Origin: Roseomonas sp. KE2513
Lineage (GTDB): Bacteria > Pseudomonadota > Alphaproteobacteria > Acetobacterales > Acetobacteraceae
NCBI RefSeq assembly: GCF_016107305.1
Contig: NZ_RCVR01000034.1
Location: 1-50,644, forward strand
Direction: 5' to 3'
DNA: 50,644 nt
Shown here piece after piece: positions 33,698 to 42,744 of this stretch; the first letter of the stretch is position 1; each line of letters starts with the position of its first letter. The position numbers and the translations under genes are program-made. The notes below the pieces were generated by a model. That model worked only from the letters and a program-made list of their open reading frames with translations. It was not told the DNA's origin and searched no databases.

Positions 33698-33859
33698 CAG
33701 ATGTTCAAAGACCCGACGGCAACACTTGATTACAAAGACATTACCTTGAATCCATATTCGGTGCCGCTAATTAGTGCGGCGGCGGTCGTGCTGCGAACCG
33801 CGTCATACCTAGCGCTTACCGTCTCAACATGGGCTCAGCCCGATGTTGGGAGGATGCGC

Positions 33860-34156
33860 ATGTTTGTAGTCCTAGTAAGGAGATTTTTGTTGAAGGTGTC
33901 TGGATTGAGTTTCGCTTTCGCTGCTTGCTTGGTGGGAACGGCCGCAGTCGCGCAGGTAGACGCTTCTGAGCGCAAGCAGCTTAGCGTGTCCTCAGCGATA
34001 ACGGAACGCGCGCCTGAGGGCTTAACTCGTGATCAGGGGGCCGGTGTTCCTGGCATGAGCGCGTTCGGTGCAGCACCCTTCGGCTCTGCTGGAGGACCGC
34101 CTAATCCTCAAGCATTCAGCCCCGGTGCAGTTGATACGATGCTACAGGGCAGTTGA
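33860..34156 (+). CDS. small exported hypothetical protein
   Basis: A 98-residue protein. A signal peptide (VRRFLLKVSGLSFAFAACLVGTAAVAQ) ends near residue 30. The mature part is Gly/Pro/Ser rich and ends SPGAVDTMLQGS. The ATG at 33860 follows GGGAGG with 6 nt spacing. Family not recognised. Local base composition is clearly less GC-rich than the flanks. It is followed by its own terminator-like hairpin, then about 370 bp later by the efflux genes, so it may be a periplasmic accessory to them or unrelated. Confidence 0.55.
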   Translation: MFVVLVRRFLLKVSGLSFAFAACLVGTAAVAQVDASERKQLSVSSAITERAPEGLTRDQGAGVPGMSAFGAAPFGSAGGPPNPQAFSPGAVDTMLQGS

Positions 34157-34577
34157 CGTCGCCTCGGCGTCCTGCCGGATCCTGTCCTGCGTGCAGGACA
34201 GGATCTTTGCACCACTTTGCTGGGCGATGTCTTTTGCCGCACGTCATATCGATCATCTGCGTGTCAATTTTTGGCGGGGGTTATCGGCAAATGCGCCAGC
34301 CATGCAAGCCACAGCAGGCGGCGCTCCGCTGCTGATCGCATGCAGCGCTACTTCAGCACAGAACCGTGGGTGCCGTTTAGGTGCTCCGCCTGGCCTCGAT
34401 GCGCTTGGCAAGAGCCGTCTCGCAGCTGAGCGATGCTACCGCGGCATCGACAGCAGGTACACGGGAAGCGGTTCAGCCTTGCCGTTGTCGCGTTCCTCAA
34501 CTGTGTTGCAGTTGGTCCACTTGTCTAGGTGGATTCTGTCTAATACCTGTGTCACCTTCACTCATAGGTCTTACGCA
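34157..34577. other. intergenic, lower GC, before efflux operon
   Basis: No supported gene. The adaptor frame is open through part of it, but its codon use is poor there. It holds the hairpin at 34178-34208 and presumably the efflux promoter. Confidence 0.4.
34178..34208 (+). terminator. terminator-like hairpin
   Basis: GATCCTGTCCTG and CAGGACAGGATC pair perfectly (12 bp) around CGTG and are followed by TTT. It begins 22 bp after the stop of the small exported protein. Confidence 0.6.
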
Positions 34578-35720
34578 TTGTTTCTCCCCAGGTCGCTTCG
34601 CGCTCGATGGGACATCGGCCAGAACTTGCTTCTGCTGCTGGGATTGTCTCTAGGATCGTCCGCTGCGATCGCGCAGCAGAGTCCGCCCCTGATCACACTG
34701 GATGAACGCAGCATCAGGAGTACCGGCATCGAGTGGGCGCCAGTGGAGGCAGAGGAGCGGGCTGCGGAGATTCGACTACCCGCTAACGTCGCCATTCCTC
34801 CGCAGCAGCTCCGCGTCGTCGCAGCGCCGGTGGGCGGCCTGATTGAGGCGTTGCTCGTCATGCCTGACGAGATGGTCCGCACTGGCCAGCCGCTCGCGCG
34901 TATCCGCAGCACGGAAATGCTGGAAGCACAGCGTCTCTTCTTGGATGCCTTAAACGGCGAGGCGCTGGCACGCGAGAAGCTACGGCGCGACGAGGCCCTG
35001 GCTAGGGACCGAGTGATTGCTGAGCGCCGCCTCCTTGTCACGCGTGCCGAGCATGTGGTCGCTCTGACCACGATGCAGGAGCGTGAGCAGGTCCTCGCCC
35101 TGTTCGGCATGGAGCAAGCCGACATCGCGCAGCTCCGCAGCGGGCGGCAGCTCAGCGCCACCATCACAGTGCACGCCCCGGCGGACGGAATCGCCATGGG
35201 TCGCGACGCCGTTGCCGGGGAACGCGTGGCGCAGTCCGCGCCCCTTTTCAGCCTTGCCGAGCTCGTGCCGCTCTGGCTGAACATCCAGGTTCCGCTCTCG
35301 GCGGCCGCGGCGCTGGAGGAGGGTGCGCCGGTCCTCGTGCCGACCCAGGGTGCCGAGGGCAAGGTCCTGCGCCTCTCGCGCCGTGCGGACGCCGCCACAC
35401 AGTCGGTCGCCGCCATAGCCGAGATCAGCCGCGGCGCCGAGAACTTGCGTCCTGGCCAGGCCGTTGTGGCCGTGCTGCCGTTGCGAGCCAATGGCTCGGC
35501 CGGGCAGTGGCGCGTGCCTGCCGGCTCCGTGGTACGCCACCGCGACCGCAACTGGGTTTTCGTCCGAAGCTCCAGCGGCTTCGAGCCGCGTGCCGTCCGT
35601 GTGCTGTCGGAGACGCCAACTGCCGTCTCAGTTGGCGGCAACCTCACGGCCGGGGACGCCGTGGCGACGCGCGGCATTCTCTTCCTTCTCGGCGCCATGG
35701 TTGAGCGCGAGGGGGCCTGA
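34578..35720 (+). CDS. RND efflux periplasmic adaptor (membrane fusion protein, CusB/CzcB type)
   Basis: About 380 residues. A signal sequence (LLLLLGLSLGSSAAIAQ) precedes the mature protein. Features are the lipoyl/barrel-sandwich halves (VVAAPVGGLIEALLVMPDEMVRTGQ and, later, ITVHAPADGIAMGRDAVAGE), a helical hairpin between them (residues about 110-175) and C-terminal beta-barrel and membrane-proximal parts. It links the inner-membrane pump to the outer-membrane channel. The start is uncertain: TTG at 34578 is the nearest codon to the signal peptide, and the frame is open to 34068. It is followed 3 bp later by the pump gene. Confidence 0.85.
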   Translation: MFLPRSLRARWDIGQNLLLLLGLSLGSSAAIAQQSPPLITLDERSIRSTGIEWAPVEAEERAAEIRLPANVAIPPQQLRVVAAPVGGLIEALLVMPDEMVRTGQPLARIRSTEMLEAQRLFLDALNGEALAREKLRRDEALARDRVIAERRLLVTRAEHVVALTTMQEREQVLALFGMEQADIAQLRSGRQLSATITVHAPADGIAMGRDAVAGERVAQSAPLFSLAELVPLWLNIQVPLSAAAALEEGAPVLVPTQGAEGKVLRLSRRADAATQSVAAIAEISRGAENLRPGQAVVAVLPLRANGSAGQWRVPAGSVVRHRDRNWVFVRSSSGFEPRAVRVLSETPTAVSVGGNLTAGDAVATRGILFLLGAMVEREGA

Positions 35721-35723
35721 ACT

Positions 35724-38700
35724 GTGCTCGGCAAGCTCGTTTCCATCGCGTTGCGCCAGCGACTGCTCGTCATCCTGGCCGCGCTCGGCCTCGCAGCCTG
35801 GGGGTGGACCTCCTATCGCTCCCTGCCCATTGATGCTTTTCCGGACGTCTCACCCACTCAGGTCCTCGTCTCCCTTCGCGCCAACGGCTTGACACCGGAG
35901 GAACTTGAGGAGCGCGTAACCGTACCGGTCGAACTAGCGATGACAGGTACGCCAAACCTCGCATCCATGCGCTCGACGACCCGCTACTCGGTGGCGCTGC
36001 TGACTTTTGAGTTCACGGAGGGGACCGACATCTTCTGGGCGCGAGCGCAAGTGAACGAGCGCTTGACCCAGGTGATGGACGAACTGCCCGATGGCACGGA
36101 AGGTGGGCTGGCACCCATCGTCACGCCGCTGGCGGAGATGCTGCTCTTCACGCTCGACGCGCCGGGCCTGACGCTGGAGCGCCAGCGCACGTTGGTTGAC
36201 TGGACCATCCGCCCGATCCTGCGCGCCGTGCCAGGCGTGGCGGATGTGAACGTCATGGGCGGCCATGTGCGAACTTACGCGGTGGTGCCAAGCCCCGTCG
36301 CCATGGCTGCGCGCGGCATCACCATGTCCATGCTGCGCGAGGCAATCACCGACAACAACCGCAATGACGGCGCAGGTCGCGTGCGCGACGGCGAGGAAGC
36401 GCTGCTGGTGCGCGCCGAGGGCCGCATCCGCAGCCTGGACGAGCTGCGCACGATCGTCGTGGCCGCACGGCCGAACGGCGTCGTCCTCGTCTCCGATGTG
36501 GCGGAGGTGCGCTACGATACCCTGGCCCGCAACGGTGTCGTCACTAAAGACGGACGGGGGGAAGCGGTCTGGGCGACCGTGCTCGGCCTGCGTGGCGCCG
36601 ATGCGCGCCTCGTGGTTGACGGCGTGAAGGCTCGCCTACCGGAGATCGAGGCGGCCCTGCCGGAGGGAGTGAACATCAATGTCTTCTACGACCGCGCGGA
36701 ACTGATCGGAGCCGCCGTCTGGACCGTGCAAAAGGTCCTGCTCGAAGCGGTGGTGTTGGTTGTCGTGCTGCTGCTGCTCTTCCTCGGTAACATGCGAGCG
36801 GCGATCGTCGTCTCGGCCATCCTGCCACTTGCGGTACTCGGCACCTTTGGGGTGATGAAGTGGCAGGGGCTGACGGCGAACATCATGTCGCTCGGCGGCC
36901 TCGCCATTGCCATCGGCCTGCTGGTGGACTGCGCCGTGGTGGTGGTGGAGAACGCGGCGCACCGCCTGGCCCATGCCACGGGGAAGGTGGACCTGCGCCA
37001 CCGGGCAGGCCTCGTGCTGGAGGCAACGCGTGAGGTGGCGGTGCCGCTCGTCTCCGGCGTGGTCATCATTGCCACCGTCTTCTTTCCCCTCCTCTCGCTT
37101 CAGGGTCTGGAGGGGCGCCTCTTCGGGCCGGTGGCGCTCGCGATCGTCTTCGCGATCTGCACGGCGCTGCTCCTCTCCATCACCGTGGTGCCCGTGCTCT
37201 GCGCCTTGCTGCTCAAGGCCGGGCACGAGGGGGAGCCTTGGCTCGTCCGCCAACTCCACAAGGCCTATGATCCCCTGGTGGCCTTCGCCGTGCGCAAGCC
37301 CCTGCCGATCGTTGCTGTGGCCCTGCTCGGCCTTGGGGTTGCGGGCTTCGTCTACCCGCGCATCGGGTCCACCTTCATGCCGACCATGGACGAGGGGACG
37401 CCGGTGGTCAGCATCCGCAAGCACCCGACGGTGCGGGTTGAGGAGGCGGCCGAGACGGATATTCGCATCCAGCGCGCCCTCATGGCGGAGGTGCCGGAGG
37501 TGCGGGGAGTGGTCGCGCGCGCAGGCGCCGACGAGCTGGGCATTGATCCCGTCGGCCTGAACGAGACCGACCTCTACCTGCAGTTTCGCCCCAAGGAGGA
37601 GTGGCGCGCCGACGCCGACGGTTCCACCGAATGGGTGATGGAGCGGGTGCGGGAGGTACTGGACCGCTTCCCCGGCCTCTCCTTCGCCTTCGCTCAGCCG
37701 ATTGATATGCGCGTGCAAGAGATGATCATCGGTGCGCGCGGCGACGTGGTTGTAAAGATCTTTGGCAACAATATCGGCGAGCTGAACCGGATCGCGACGG
37801 AGGTCGCCGGCGCCGTGCGAGGCGTTAGTGGGGCTACCGATGTCTTCGCTCTCCGCAACGAGGGCATGAAGTACCTTACCGTGCGCGTGGATCGGCTGGC
37901 GGCCGGGCGGCTGGGGCTGAACGCGCGGGACGTGCAGGAAGCCCTGCGCGTCTGGGTGGACGGGCAGGAATTGGGCATCGTGGTCGAGGCTGAAGGGCCC
38001 CGCGTGCCGCTGATGCTCCGGGGCTCGGAGTTACTGCGCCGCTCGGGCATCGATCTCTCACGCGTGCCGATCGTTCTGCCGGGCGGCGGGACCGTGCCGC
38101 TCAGCGCCATCGCGAGCATCGGCGAGGAGGAAGGCCCGGTGCAGGTGGTGCGCGAAGGCAGCGCCCGCTTCGCCACTGTGCTCGCCAATGTCAGTGGCGG
38201 CCGTGACCTCGTCAGTTTCGTGGCGGACGCCCAGGCGGCAGCGTCCAAGGTGACGATGCCCGCGGGCTACCGCCTGCAATGGGGCGGGCAGTTCGAGAAC
38301 CAGCAGCGCGCTTCTGCCCGTCTTGCTGTCGTGGTGCCTATGGCGCTTGGGGTCATTTTTCTGCTGCTTTACCTCACCTTCGGATCAGTCCGGCAGGCGG
38401 TGCTCGTCTTCTGCAACGTGCCCTTTGCGGCAATCGGCGGCATCGTCGCTCTCTGGGCCTCGGGTGAGTTCCTGTCCGTTCCGGCTTCAGTGGGCTTTAT
38501 CGCCCTTATCGGCATCGCCGTGCTGAACGGCGTGGTGCTCATCAGTGCCATCAACCGCCTCATTGCCGAGGAGGGGCTGAACCTGCGGGAAGGCGTTCTG
38601 GAAGGGGCCAAGCGCCGTATGACGCCGGTGGTCCTTACCGCCACCATCGCGGCATTTGGCCTCGTCCCCTTCCTTTTCGCGGACGGGCCGGGCGCAGAGA

Positions 38701-38900
38701 TCCAGCGCCCTCTTGCCATTGTGGTGATCGGCGGGCTGGTGACGGCGACGCTGCTCACTCTCGTGCTCCTGCCCATCCTTTACGACCGCTTCGCCCTGCC
38801 GAAGAGCAAGCGTGCGCAGAAGACCGTGGCGGACCAGCTTGATCCGACAGGTGCCGCCCCACAATCCGGCGCCGTGCGCCTTCCCTCGGCCGCGGAGTAA
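35724..38900 (+). CDS. heavy-metal-type RND efflux pump (CusA/CzcA family)
   Basis: A 1058-residue, 12-helix inner-membrane proton-driven pump. The HME-RND pattern is clear: LPIDAFPDVSPTQVLV near the N-terminus, VNVMGGHVRTYAV, GLLVDCAVVVVENAAHR in TM4 with the acidic residues used in proton or metal relay, a second repeat with LTFGSVRQAVLVFCNVPFAAIGG, and a final LLPILYDRF. The family exports Cu/Ag or Co/Zn/Cd/Ni; specificity cannot be set from what I can see. The GTG at 35724 lies 3 bp after the adaptor stop. The gene order adaptor-pump-channel differs from the usual czcCBA. No metal sensor gene is adjacent. Confidence 0.93.
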   Translation: MLGKLVSIALRQRLLVILAALGLAAWGWTSYRSLPIDAFPDVSPTQVLVSLRANGLTPEELEERVTVPVELAMTGTPNLASMRSTTRYSVALLTFEFTEGTDIFWARAQVNERLTQVMDELPDGTEGGLAPIVTPLAEMLLFTLDAPGLTLERQRTLVDWTIRPILRAVPGVADVNVMGGHVRTYAVVPSPVAMAARGITMSMLREAITDNNRNDGAGRVRDGEEALLVRAEGRIRSLDELRTIVVAARPNGVVLVSDVAEVRYDTLARNGVVTKDGRGEAVWATVLGLRGADARLVVDGVKARLPEIEAALPEGVNINVFYDRAELIGAAVWTVQKVLLEAVVLVVVLLLLFLGNMRAAIVVSAILPLAVLGTFGVMKWQGLTANIMSLGGLAIAIGLLVDCAVVVVENAAHRLAHATGKVDLRHRAGLVLEATREVAVPLVSGVVIIATVFFPLLSLQGLEGRLFGPVALAIVFAICTALLLSITVVPVLCALLLKAGHEGEPWLVRQLHKAYDPLVAFAVRKPLPIVAVALLGLGVAGFVYPRIGSTFMPTMDEGTPVVSIRKHPTVRVEEAAETDIRIQRALMAEVPEVRGVVARAGADELGIDPVGLNETDLYLQFRPKEEWRADADGSTEWVMERVREVLDRFPGLSFAFAQPIDMRVQEMIIGARGDVVVKIFGNNIGELNRIATEVAGAVRGVSGATDVFALRNEGMKYLTVRVDRLAAGRLGLNARDVQEALRVWVDGQELGIVVEAEGPRVPLMLRGSELLRRSGIDLSRVPIVLPGGGTVPLSAIASIGEEEGPVQVVREGSARFATVLANVSGGRDLVSFVADAQAAASKVTMPAGYRLQWGGQFENQQRASARLAVVVPMALGVIFLLLYLTFGSVRQAVLVFCNVPFAAIGGIVALWASGEFLSVPASVGFIALIGIAVLNGVVLISAINRLIAEEGLNLREGVLEGAKRRMTPVVLTATIAAFGLVPFLFADGPGAEIQRPLAIVVIGGLVTATLLTLVLLPILYDRFALPKSKRAQKTVADQLDPTGAAPQSGAVRLPSAAE

Positions 38901-38904
38901 ACCG

Positions 38905-40311
38905 ATGCGATACGTTATGGCGGCTGCTCCGGCGGCATCGTTGATGCTCGCCTTCATAGCAGCTGTCCCTCTTCCCGCGGTGTCGCAGGGTACCAACCTC
39001 GGCACCGCTCAGGGGACGACCCAGAGAACCGTCGATGGTTCTGTGCGAGGTGAAGCGCGGAGCGGCCAGACCCCGGCGACGCGCCGGAGCACGCCTCGGA
39101 GAGCAGCCCCTGCTGTGCCCTCGACCGCAGCGCCGATCGCCGCTCAGGGTACGCTTAGCGACCACCTGGAAGCCGCTGTTGCCATTGATGCGGAGAGCCA
39201 CGCGATTGAGGCGCAGCGCGAGGCTGCACGCGCCCGCTCGGCGTTTTCGGACAGTCTCGTCCCAGGCAGCTTCGCCGCCTCCGGCAGCTTCCGCGCGGAC
39301 ACTCGTGGCCCCGGCATGGCGCGGGAGGCGCAGGTGGACCTCGCCGCGCCGCTCTGGCTGCCAGGCCAGCGCTCGGCTGTTGCCAGCACGGTGGTGCGCG
39401 ACGTGGCGAGCGCTGATGAGCGGCTCCGCCTACGCCGGCTGGAGCTCGCCAACCTGCTCCGGGAAGCTTGGTGGGAGGTGGCGCTGCGTCGCGCTGAAAC
39501 GCGCGTGCAGCGCGACCGCTTGGCGACCGCGGGCGACATCCTCGGCGACGTGCGCCGCCGCCTCAACCTCGGGGAAGTCGCCGAGCCGGACCTCCTGCTC
39601 GCCCAGAACGAACGGGTGGCGGCCGAACTGGCCCTCGCCCAGGCCCGGGCGGCCGAGCAGGAGGCCGAGCTGGCCTACCGCGCGCTGACCGGGGGCGCCG
39701 CGCCGGGGCAGGGCGTGGAAGGTCTCGCCGAACCGCGCGCTGCGGCGGGCCTGCACCCGGCGCTGCGCGCCGCCTCGGCCGCAGTGGCTGCCGCCGAGGC
39801 GCAAGTGCGGCTCGTTGCGGCAACCCCAATCGATAACCCTGAACTCGGCGGCTACGTGATGCGCCAGGAGGGTACCGTCACGGAGCAGGGAACTAGCTTC
39901 GGCCTACGCCTCCGTGTGCCTTTGCCGAGTGCGGCCCGCAACCGCCCCCGCGAAGCGGCGGCAAGGTCCGAGTTGACGAGTGCCACCAGCCGACTGGTTC
40001 AGACCCGGCGTCTCACCGACGCGGCCGTGCAGCGGGCAGAGGTGGCCCTGCGGGCAGCGGAGGAGACCGAGAGTATTGCCCGGAGGCGCCTTGCCATCGC
40101 GCGGCAGCAGCTCGCCTCCGGCAACCGTGCCTTCCAGGCAGGGGAGATGACGCTGTTCGATCTCGTCCGCGTCCGCCAGATCGCAATCGACGCGGCAAGC
40201 GCCGCGGCACGTTCGGAAGTCGATGTAGGGCTCGGCCGTGCCCGGCTGAACCAAGCCTTCGGCGCGGAGCCGGTGGCGCTGAGGGGACCGAGCCGAGGGT
40301 CAGGACGATAG
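38905..40311 (+). CDS. TolC/CzcC-family outer-membrane efflux channel
   Basis: A 468-residue exported protein with signal peptide (MLAFIAAVPLPAVSQ), a low-complexity Thr/Ala linker and two repeats of long amphipathic helices: AIEAQREAARARSAFSD to ELAYRALTGG, and RLVQTRRLTDAAVQRAEVALRAAEE to GRARLNQAFG. It completes the tripartite pump. The ATG follows GGAG. The TAG stop is formed by the T of a probable 4-bp target duplication plus the first two bases, AG, of the IS5-type element. Without the element the frame would read on for four residues (SMQL) to a TGA now at 41447-41449. The damage is therefore minimal and the channel is probably functional. Confidence 0.88.
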   Translation: MRYVMAAAPAASLMLAFIAAVPLPAVSQGTNLGTAQGTTQRTVDGSVRGEARSGQTPATRRSTPRRAAPAVPSTAAPIAAQGTLSDHLEAAVAIDAESHAIEAQREAARARSAFSDSLVPGSFAASGSFRADTRGPGMAREAQVDLAAPLWLPGQRSAVASTVVRDVASADERLRLRRLELANLLREAWWEVALRRAETRVQRDRLATAGDILGDVRRRLNLGEVAEPDLLLAQNERVAAELALAQARAAEQEAELAYRALTGGAAPGQGVEGLAEPRAAAGLHPALRAASAAVAAAEAQVRLVAATPIDNPELGGYVMRQEGTVTEQGTSFGLRLRVPLPSAARNRPREAAARSELTSATSRLVQTRRLTDAAVQRAEVALRAAEETESIARRRLAIARQQLASGNRAFQAGEMTLFDLVRVRQIAIDAASAAARSEVDVGLGRARLNQAFGAEPVALRGPSRGSGR

Positions 40312-41431
40312 CCTGGCGAACTCGTGCTGGTGGCGCAGCAGCAGACTGCGTTGCACGGATGACCTTGCAGGCGCAGTAGGCCACAAGTTGGTCCGCAGTC
40401 ACACGATGCGGACGTACTCCGGCCGTCCAAGCTCGAGCATTCGGTTGATTGTGCGGACGGCAATGACCACTTCGGTCGCGCGACGCCCGTCCGTGCGTGA
40501 ACGCAGTGCGCCGCCGATGACGCGCTTGAACCTGCTGATGTCCGCCTCGACGAAGGCGCGCCAGTCATAGCCATACGCCTTCTGCCAGCCCATGCGCACG
40601 CGCCCGACGATGGTCCTGAGGTGCCCGTCGCGCCGGGTTGGCGCCGTCTCGGCCGTGGCAATCGGCACAGCACCCGAGCGGGGTGGGACGATCATGGCAG
40701 CATCGGGGTGCCGCGCGGCGACCTCACCGTAGACGGCGTCCTGGTCGTAGGCAGCATCGTCGGTGAAGGAGGCGATTGGGTCCGCGGCCTGATCGAGCAA
40801 GGGACCGACCTGCGAGGCGTCATCGACGCCGCTTGTCATCAGGGTGGACGCGACGATCCGCCCCGTGTCGGCATCCACACCGATGTGCAACTTGCGCCAC
40901 GACCGGCGTGTCCTGCTCCCGTGCTTCTCGACCAGCCACTCGCCAGGTCCGCAAAGGTGCAGCCCCGTACTGTCGACGATCAGATGTATGGGACGGGCCC
41001 TGGGCTGGGGCTGGGGCACCTTCAGCGTCTCGGCTTGGCCGCTGAGGGTGCTGTGGTCCGGCACTGCCAGGTCGAGACCGAGCAGGGCGATGATCGAGCC
41101 GATCAACCCTTCAGTTTGACGCAAGGCCAGGCGGAACACGGCCCGAAGCGTCAGGGCCATAGTGATGGCCAGCGCCGAATAGCGCCGCTGCCCGCCCCGG
41201 GTGGTTTGGGGCTCGGTCTTCCAGGCGGCAGTCGCCGCATCCGTGAACCACACGGTTAGACTGCCACGTCCGCGCAGGGCCATATCGTATTCCGCCCAGT
41301 TCGTCGCCCGGAACCGCTGCTTCGGAATACGGTGACGGCGGGCGGCATTCGCCTTGAACGGCAAGCTGGGCTCTCCTGGAGGAGGACGGGCGTCGCCTCC
41401 TCAGGAACCTACCCCAGCCAGACCGCCAGGC
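40310..41431 (-). mobile_element. IS5-family insertion sequence
   Basis: An element of about 1.12 kb with one transposase gene. GCCTGGCG at 40311-40318 is mirrored by CGCCAGGC at 41424-41431, with weaker matches further in, giving short imperfect terminal inverted repeats. CGAT directly flanks both ends (40306-40309 and 41432-41435) and is a candidate target duplication. The exact terminal base is uncertain by one. Confidence 0.65.
40399..41364 (-). CDS. IS5-family transposase
   Basis: A 321-residue DDE transposase that looks full length. The N-terminus HRIPKQRFRATNWAEYDMAL, the catalytic D131 (LIVDSTGLHL), D202 (SFTDDAAYD) and E273 (WRAFVEADISRFKR, the R-x3-E-x6-K pattern) are all present. 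The mid-protein SRTRRSWRKLHIGVD is typical of the IS903/IS1031-like branch. There is no frameshift, so it may be active. Confidence 0.92.
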   Translation of the reverse strand: MPFKANAARRHRIPKQRFRATNWAEYDMALRGRGSLTVWFTDAATAAWKTEPQTTRGGQRRYSALAITMALTLRAVFRLALRQTEGLIGSIIALLGLDLAVPDHSTLSGQAETLKVPQPQPRARPIHLIVDSTGLHLCGPGEWLVEKHGSRTRRSWRKLHIGVDADTGRIVASTLMTSGVDDASQVGPLLDQAADPIASFTDDAAYDQDAVYGEVAARHPDAAMIVPPRSGAVPIATAETAPTRRDGHLRTIVGRVRMGWQKAYGYDWRAFVEADISRFKRVIGGALRSRTDGRRATEVVIAVRTINRMLELGRPEYVRIV

Positions 41432-41449
41432 CGATCGATGCAACTATGA

Positions 41450-41647
41450 GTATACTGGTGCGGTCTGGAGGGCCTGACCCTCGATGCAACTGACCTGGTG
41501 TCGTGACGGTGGTGTGTCGACCCTCCAGGCTGCACCTGTCTGTCGAGCGGATCGTGACTTCATAGGAGCTTGAGGGCACACCATCCCATCACAGTTCTGT
41601 CCGCTTGCTCGATGGTCAGGCCTCCTTTCGGCCTGGAGCGTCGTATC
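41450..41647 (+). ncRNA. candidate IS110 bridge RNA region
   Basis: IS110-group elements transcribe a bridge RNA from the non-coding left end, upstream of the transposase. This segment has suitable size and self-complementarity: CTGGAGGG (41465-41472) with CCCTCCAG (41521-41528), and a hairpin CAGGCC-TCCTTTC-GGCCTG (41617-41635) just before the start codon. The guide loops cannot be assigned by eye. Confidence 0.4.
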
Positions 41648-42730
41648 ATGAGCGAGATCCTACCCAGCACCGACGTCGTCATCGGCGTCGACACCCACAA
41701 GTCCATCCATGCCGCGGTCGCGATTAGCGCGCTCGGTGCCCGCCTCGGTAGCCTGTCCAACCCGGCCAATAGCCGCGGCTACCAGGCTCTGCTGGACTGG
41801 GCACGATCCCTCGGCCCGATCCGCGCCTTTGGCGTCGAGGGTACCGGCTCCTACGGTGCCGGTCTGTCCCGGTTCTTGAGCGAGCACAGCTATCCCGTGC
41901 TCGAGGTCAACCGTCCCAGCCGCCAACTCCGGCACCAGAAGGGCCAGGATGATGGCGTCGATGCCGAGAGCGCCGCCCGCAGCCTTCTTGCGGGGCAGGC
42001 CACGGCACGGCCGAAGTCCGGAACAAGCACGGCCGAGATGATCCGGCATCTCAAGGTAGCCCGCGATGCCGCCGTCAAAGCCCGGAGCCAGGCCATGCAG
42101 GCGCTCAAGGCCATCATCGTCAGCGCGCCCTCAGCCCTGCGCGAGGGGCTCGACCGCCTAACCGGAAAGATGGCACTGCTCCGGCATCTCGCCGCCCTGC
42201 GCCCCGGCCCGCTTACCTCGACCATGGCCTCGGCCAAGGCCAGCCTGCGAGCGATCGCCCGGCGCTGGCTCGCCCTCGACGCAGAGGTCAAAGACCATGA
42301 TGCCAGCCTTGGTCAGCTGACCCAGCAGAGCGCACCCAAGCTGATGCAAGCTCACGGCATGGGCGCAGGCACCGCCGCCGAGATACTCATCCTCATCGGC
42401 GATAACCCGGAACGCATTCACTCGGAGGCGGCCCTGGCCAAGCTCTGCGGCGTCTGTCCGGTACCAGCCTCCAGCGGCAAAACCACCCTCCACCGCCTCA
42501 GCCGAGGAGGCAACCGACAGGCGAATGCCGCCCTCTACCGCGTGGTCATCGTCCGCATGCGGGCGCACCAACCCACGCTCGACTACGTCAGGCGTCGCAC
42601 CGCAGAGGGGAAGAGCAAGCCCGAGATCATCCGTTGCCTCAAGCGCTACGTCGCCCGCGAGATCTTTGGCTACCTCTGCCGCCCAGTCCATCCACCCCAG
42701 ACCGCTCCAGCAGCCCCTTGCCCGCTATAG
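41648..42730 (+). CDS. IS110-family transposase (DEDD recombinase)
   Basis: A 360-residue protein with the RuvC-like DEDD acidic residues D15 (IGVDTHK), E64 (GVEGTGSYG), and D102/D105 (QDDGVDAESAA). It also has the C-terminal transposase-20 domain with a helix-hairpin-helix (GMGAGTAAEILILIGD) and the serine motif PASSGKT preceding LHRLSRGGNRQANAALY. All hallmarks are intact, so it is probably active. The ATG at 41648 is preferred because the family begins with the first Asp strand about 10 residues later; the frame is open to 41570. Confidence 0.92.
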   Translation: MSEILPSTDVVIGVDTHKSIHAAVAISALGARLGSLSNPANSRGYQALLDWARSLGPIRAFGVEGTGSYGAGLSRFLSEHSYPVLEVNRPSRQLRHQKGQDDGVDAESAARSLLAGQATARPKSGTSTAEMIRHLKVARDAAVKARSQAMQALKAIIVSAPSALREGLDRLTGKMALLRHLAALRPGPLTSTMASAKASLRAIARRWLALDAEVKDHDASLGQLTQQSAPKLMQAHGMGAGTAAEILILIGDNPERIHSEAALAKLCGVCPVPASSGKTTLHRLSRGGNRQANAALYRVVIVRMRAHQPTLDYVRRRTAEGKSKPEIIRCLKRYVAREIFGYLCRPVHPPQTAPAAPCPL

Positions 42731-42744
42731 GAGCATCACAACAG

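Larger units (their letters stand above)
41450..42744 (+). mobile_element. IS110-family insertion sequence
   Basis: One transposase gene is preceded by up to about 200 bp of structured non-coding DNA and followed by at most about 14 bp before the 3' end of the photoreceptor gene. IS110 elements lack clear terminal inverted repeats and target duplications, so both borders are estimates. Confidence 0.6.

Noticed and set aside
34068-34577. 170-codon upstream extension of the adaptor frame
   Set aside because: It contains no domain, has poor codon use and overlaps the small exported gene and its terminator. The signal peptide begins only near 34600.
40294-41483. Inverted 11-mer CGAGGGTCAGG (40294-40304) and CCTGACCCTCG (41473-41483) around the IS5 element
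   Set aside because: It extends beyond the better-supported element ends and target duplication and is not adjacent to them. Probably coincidence, or part of the IS110 left-end structure.
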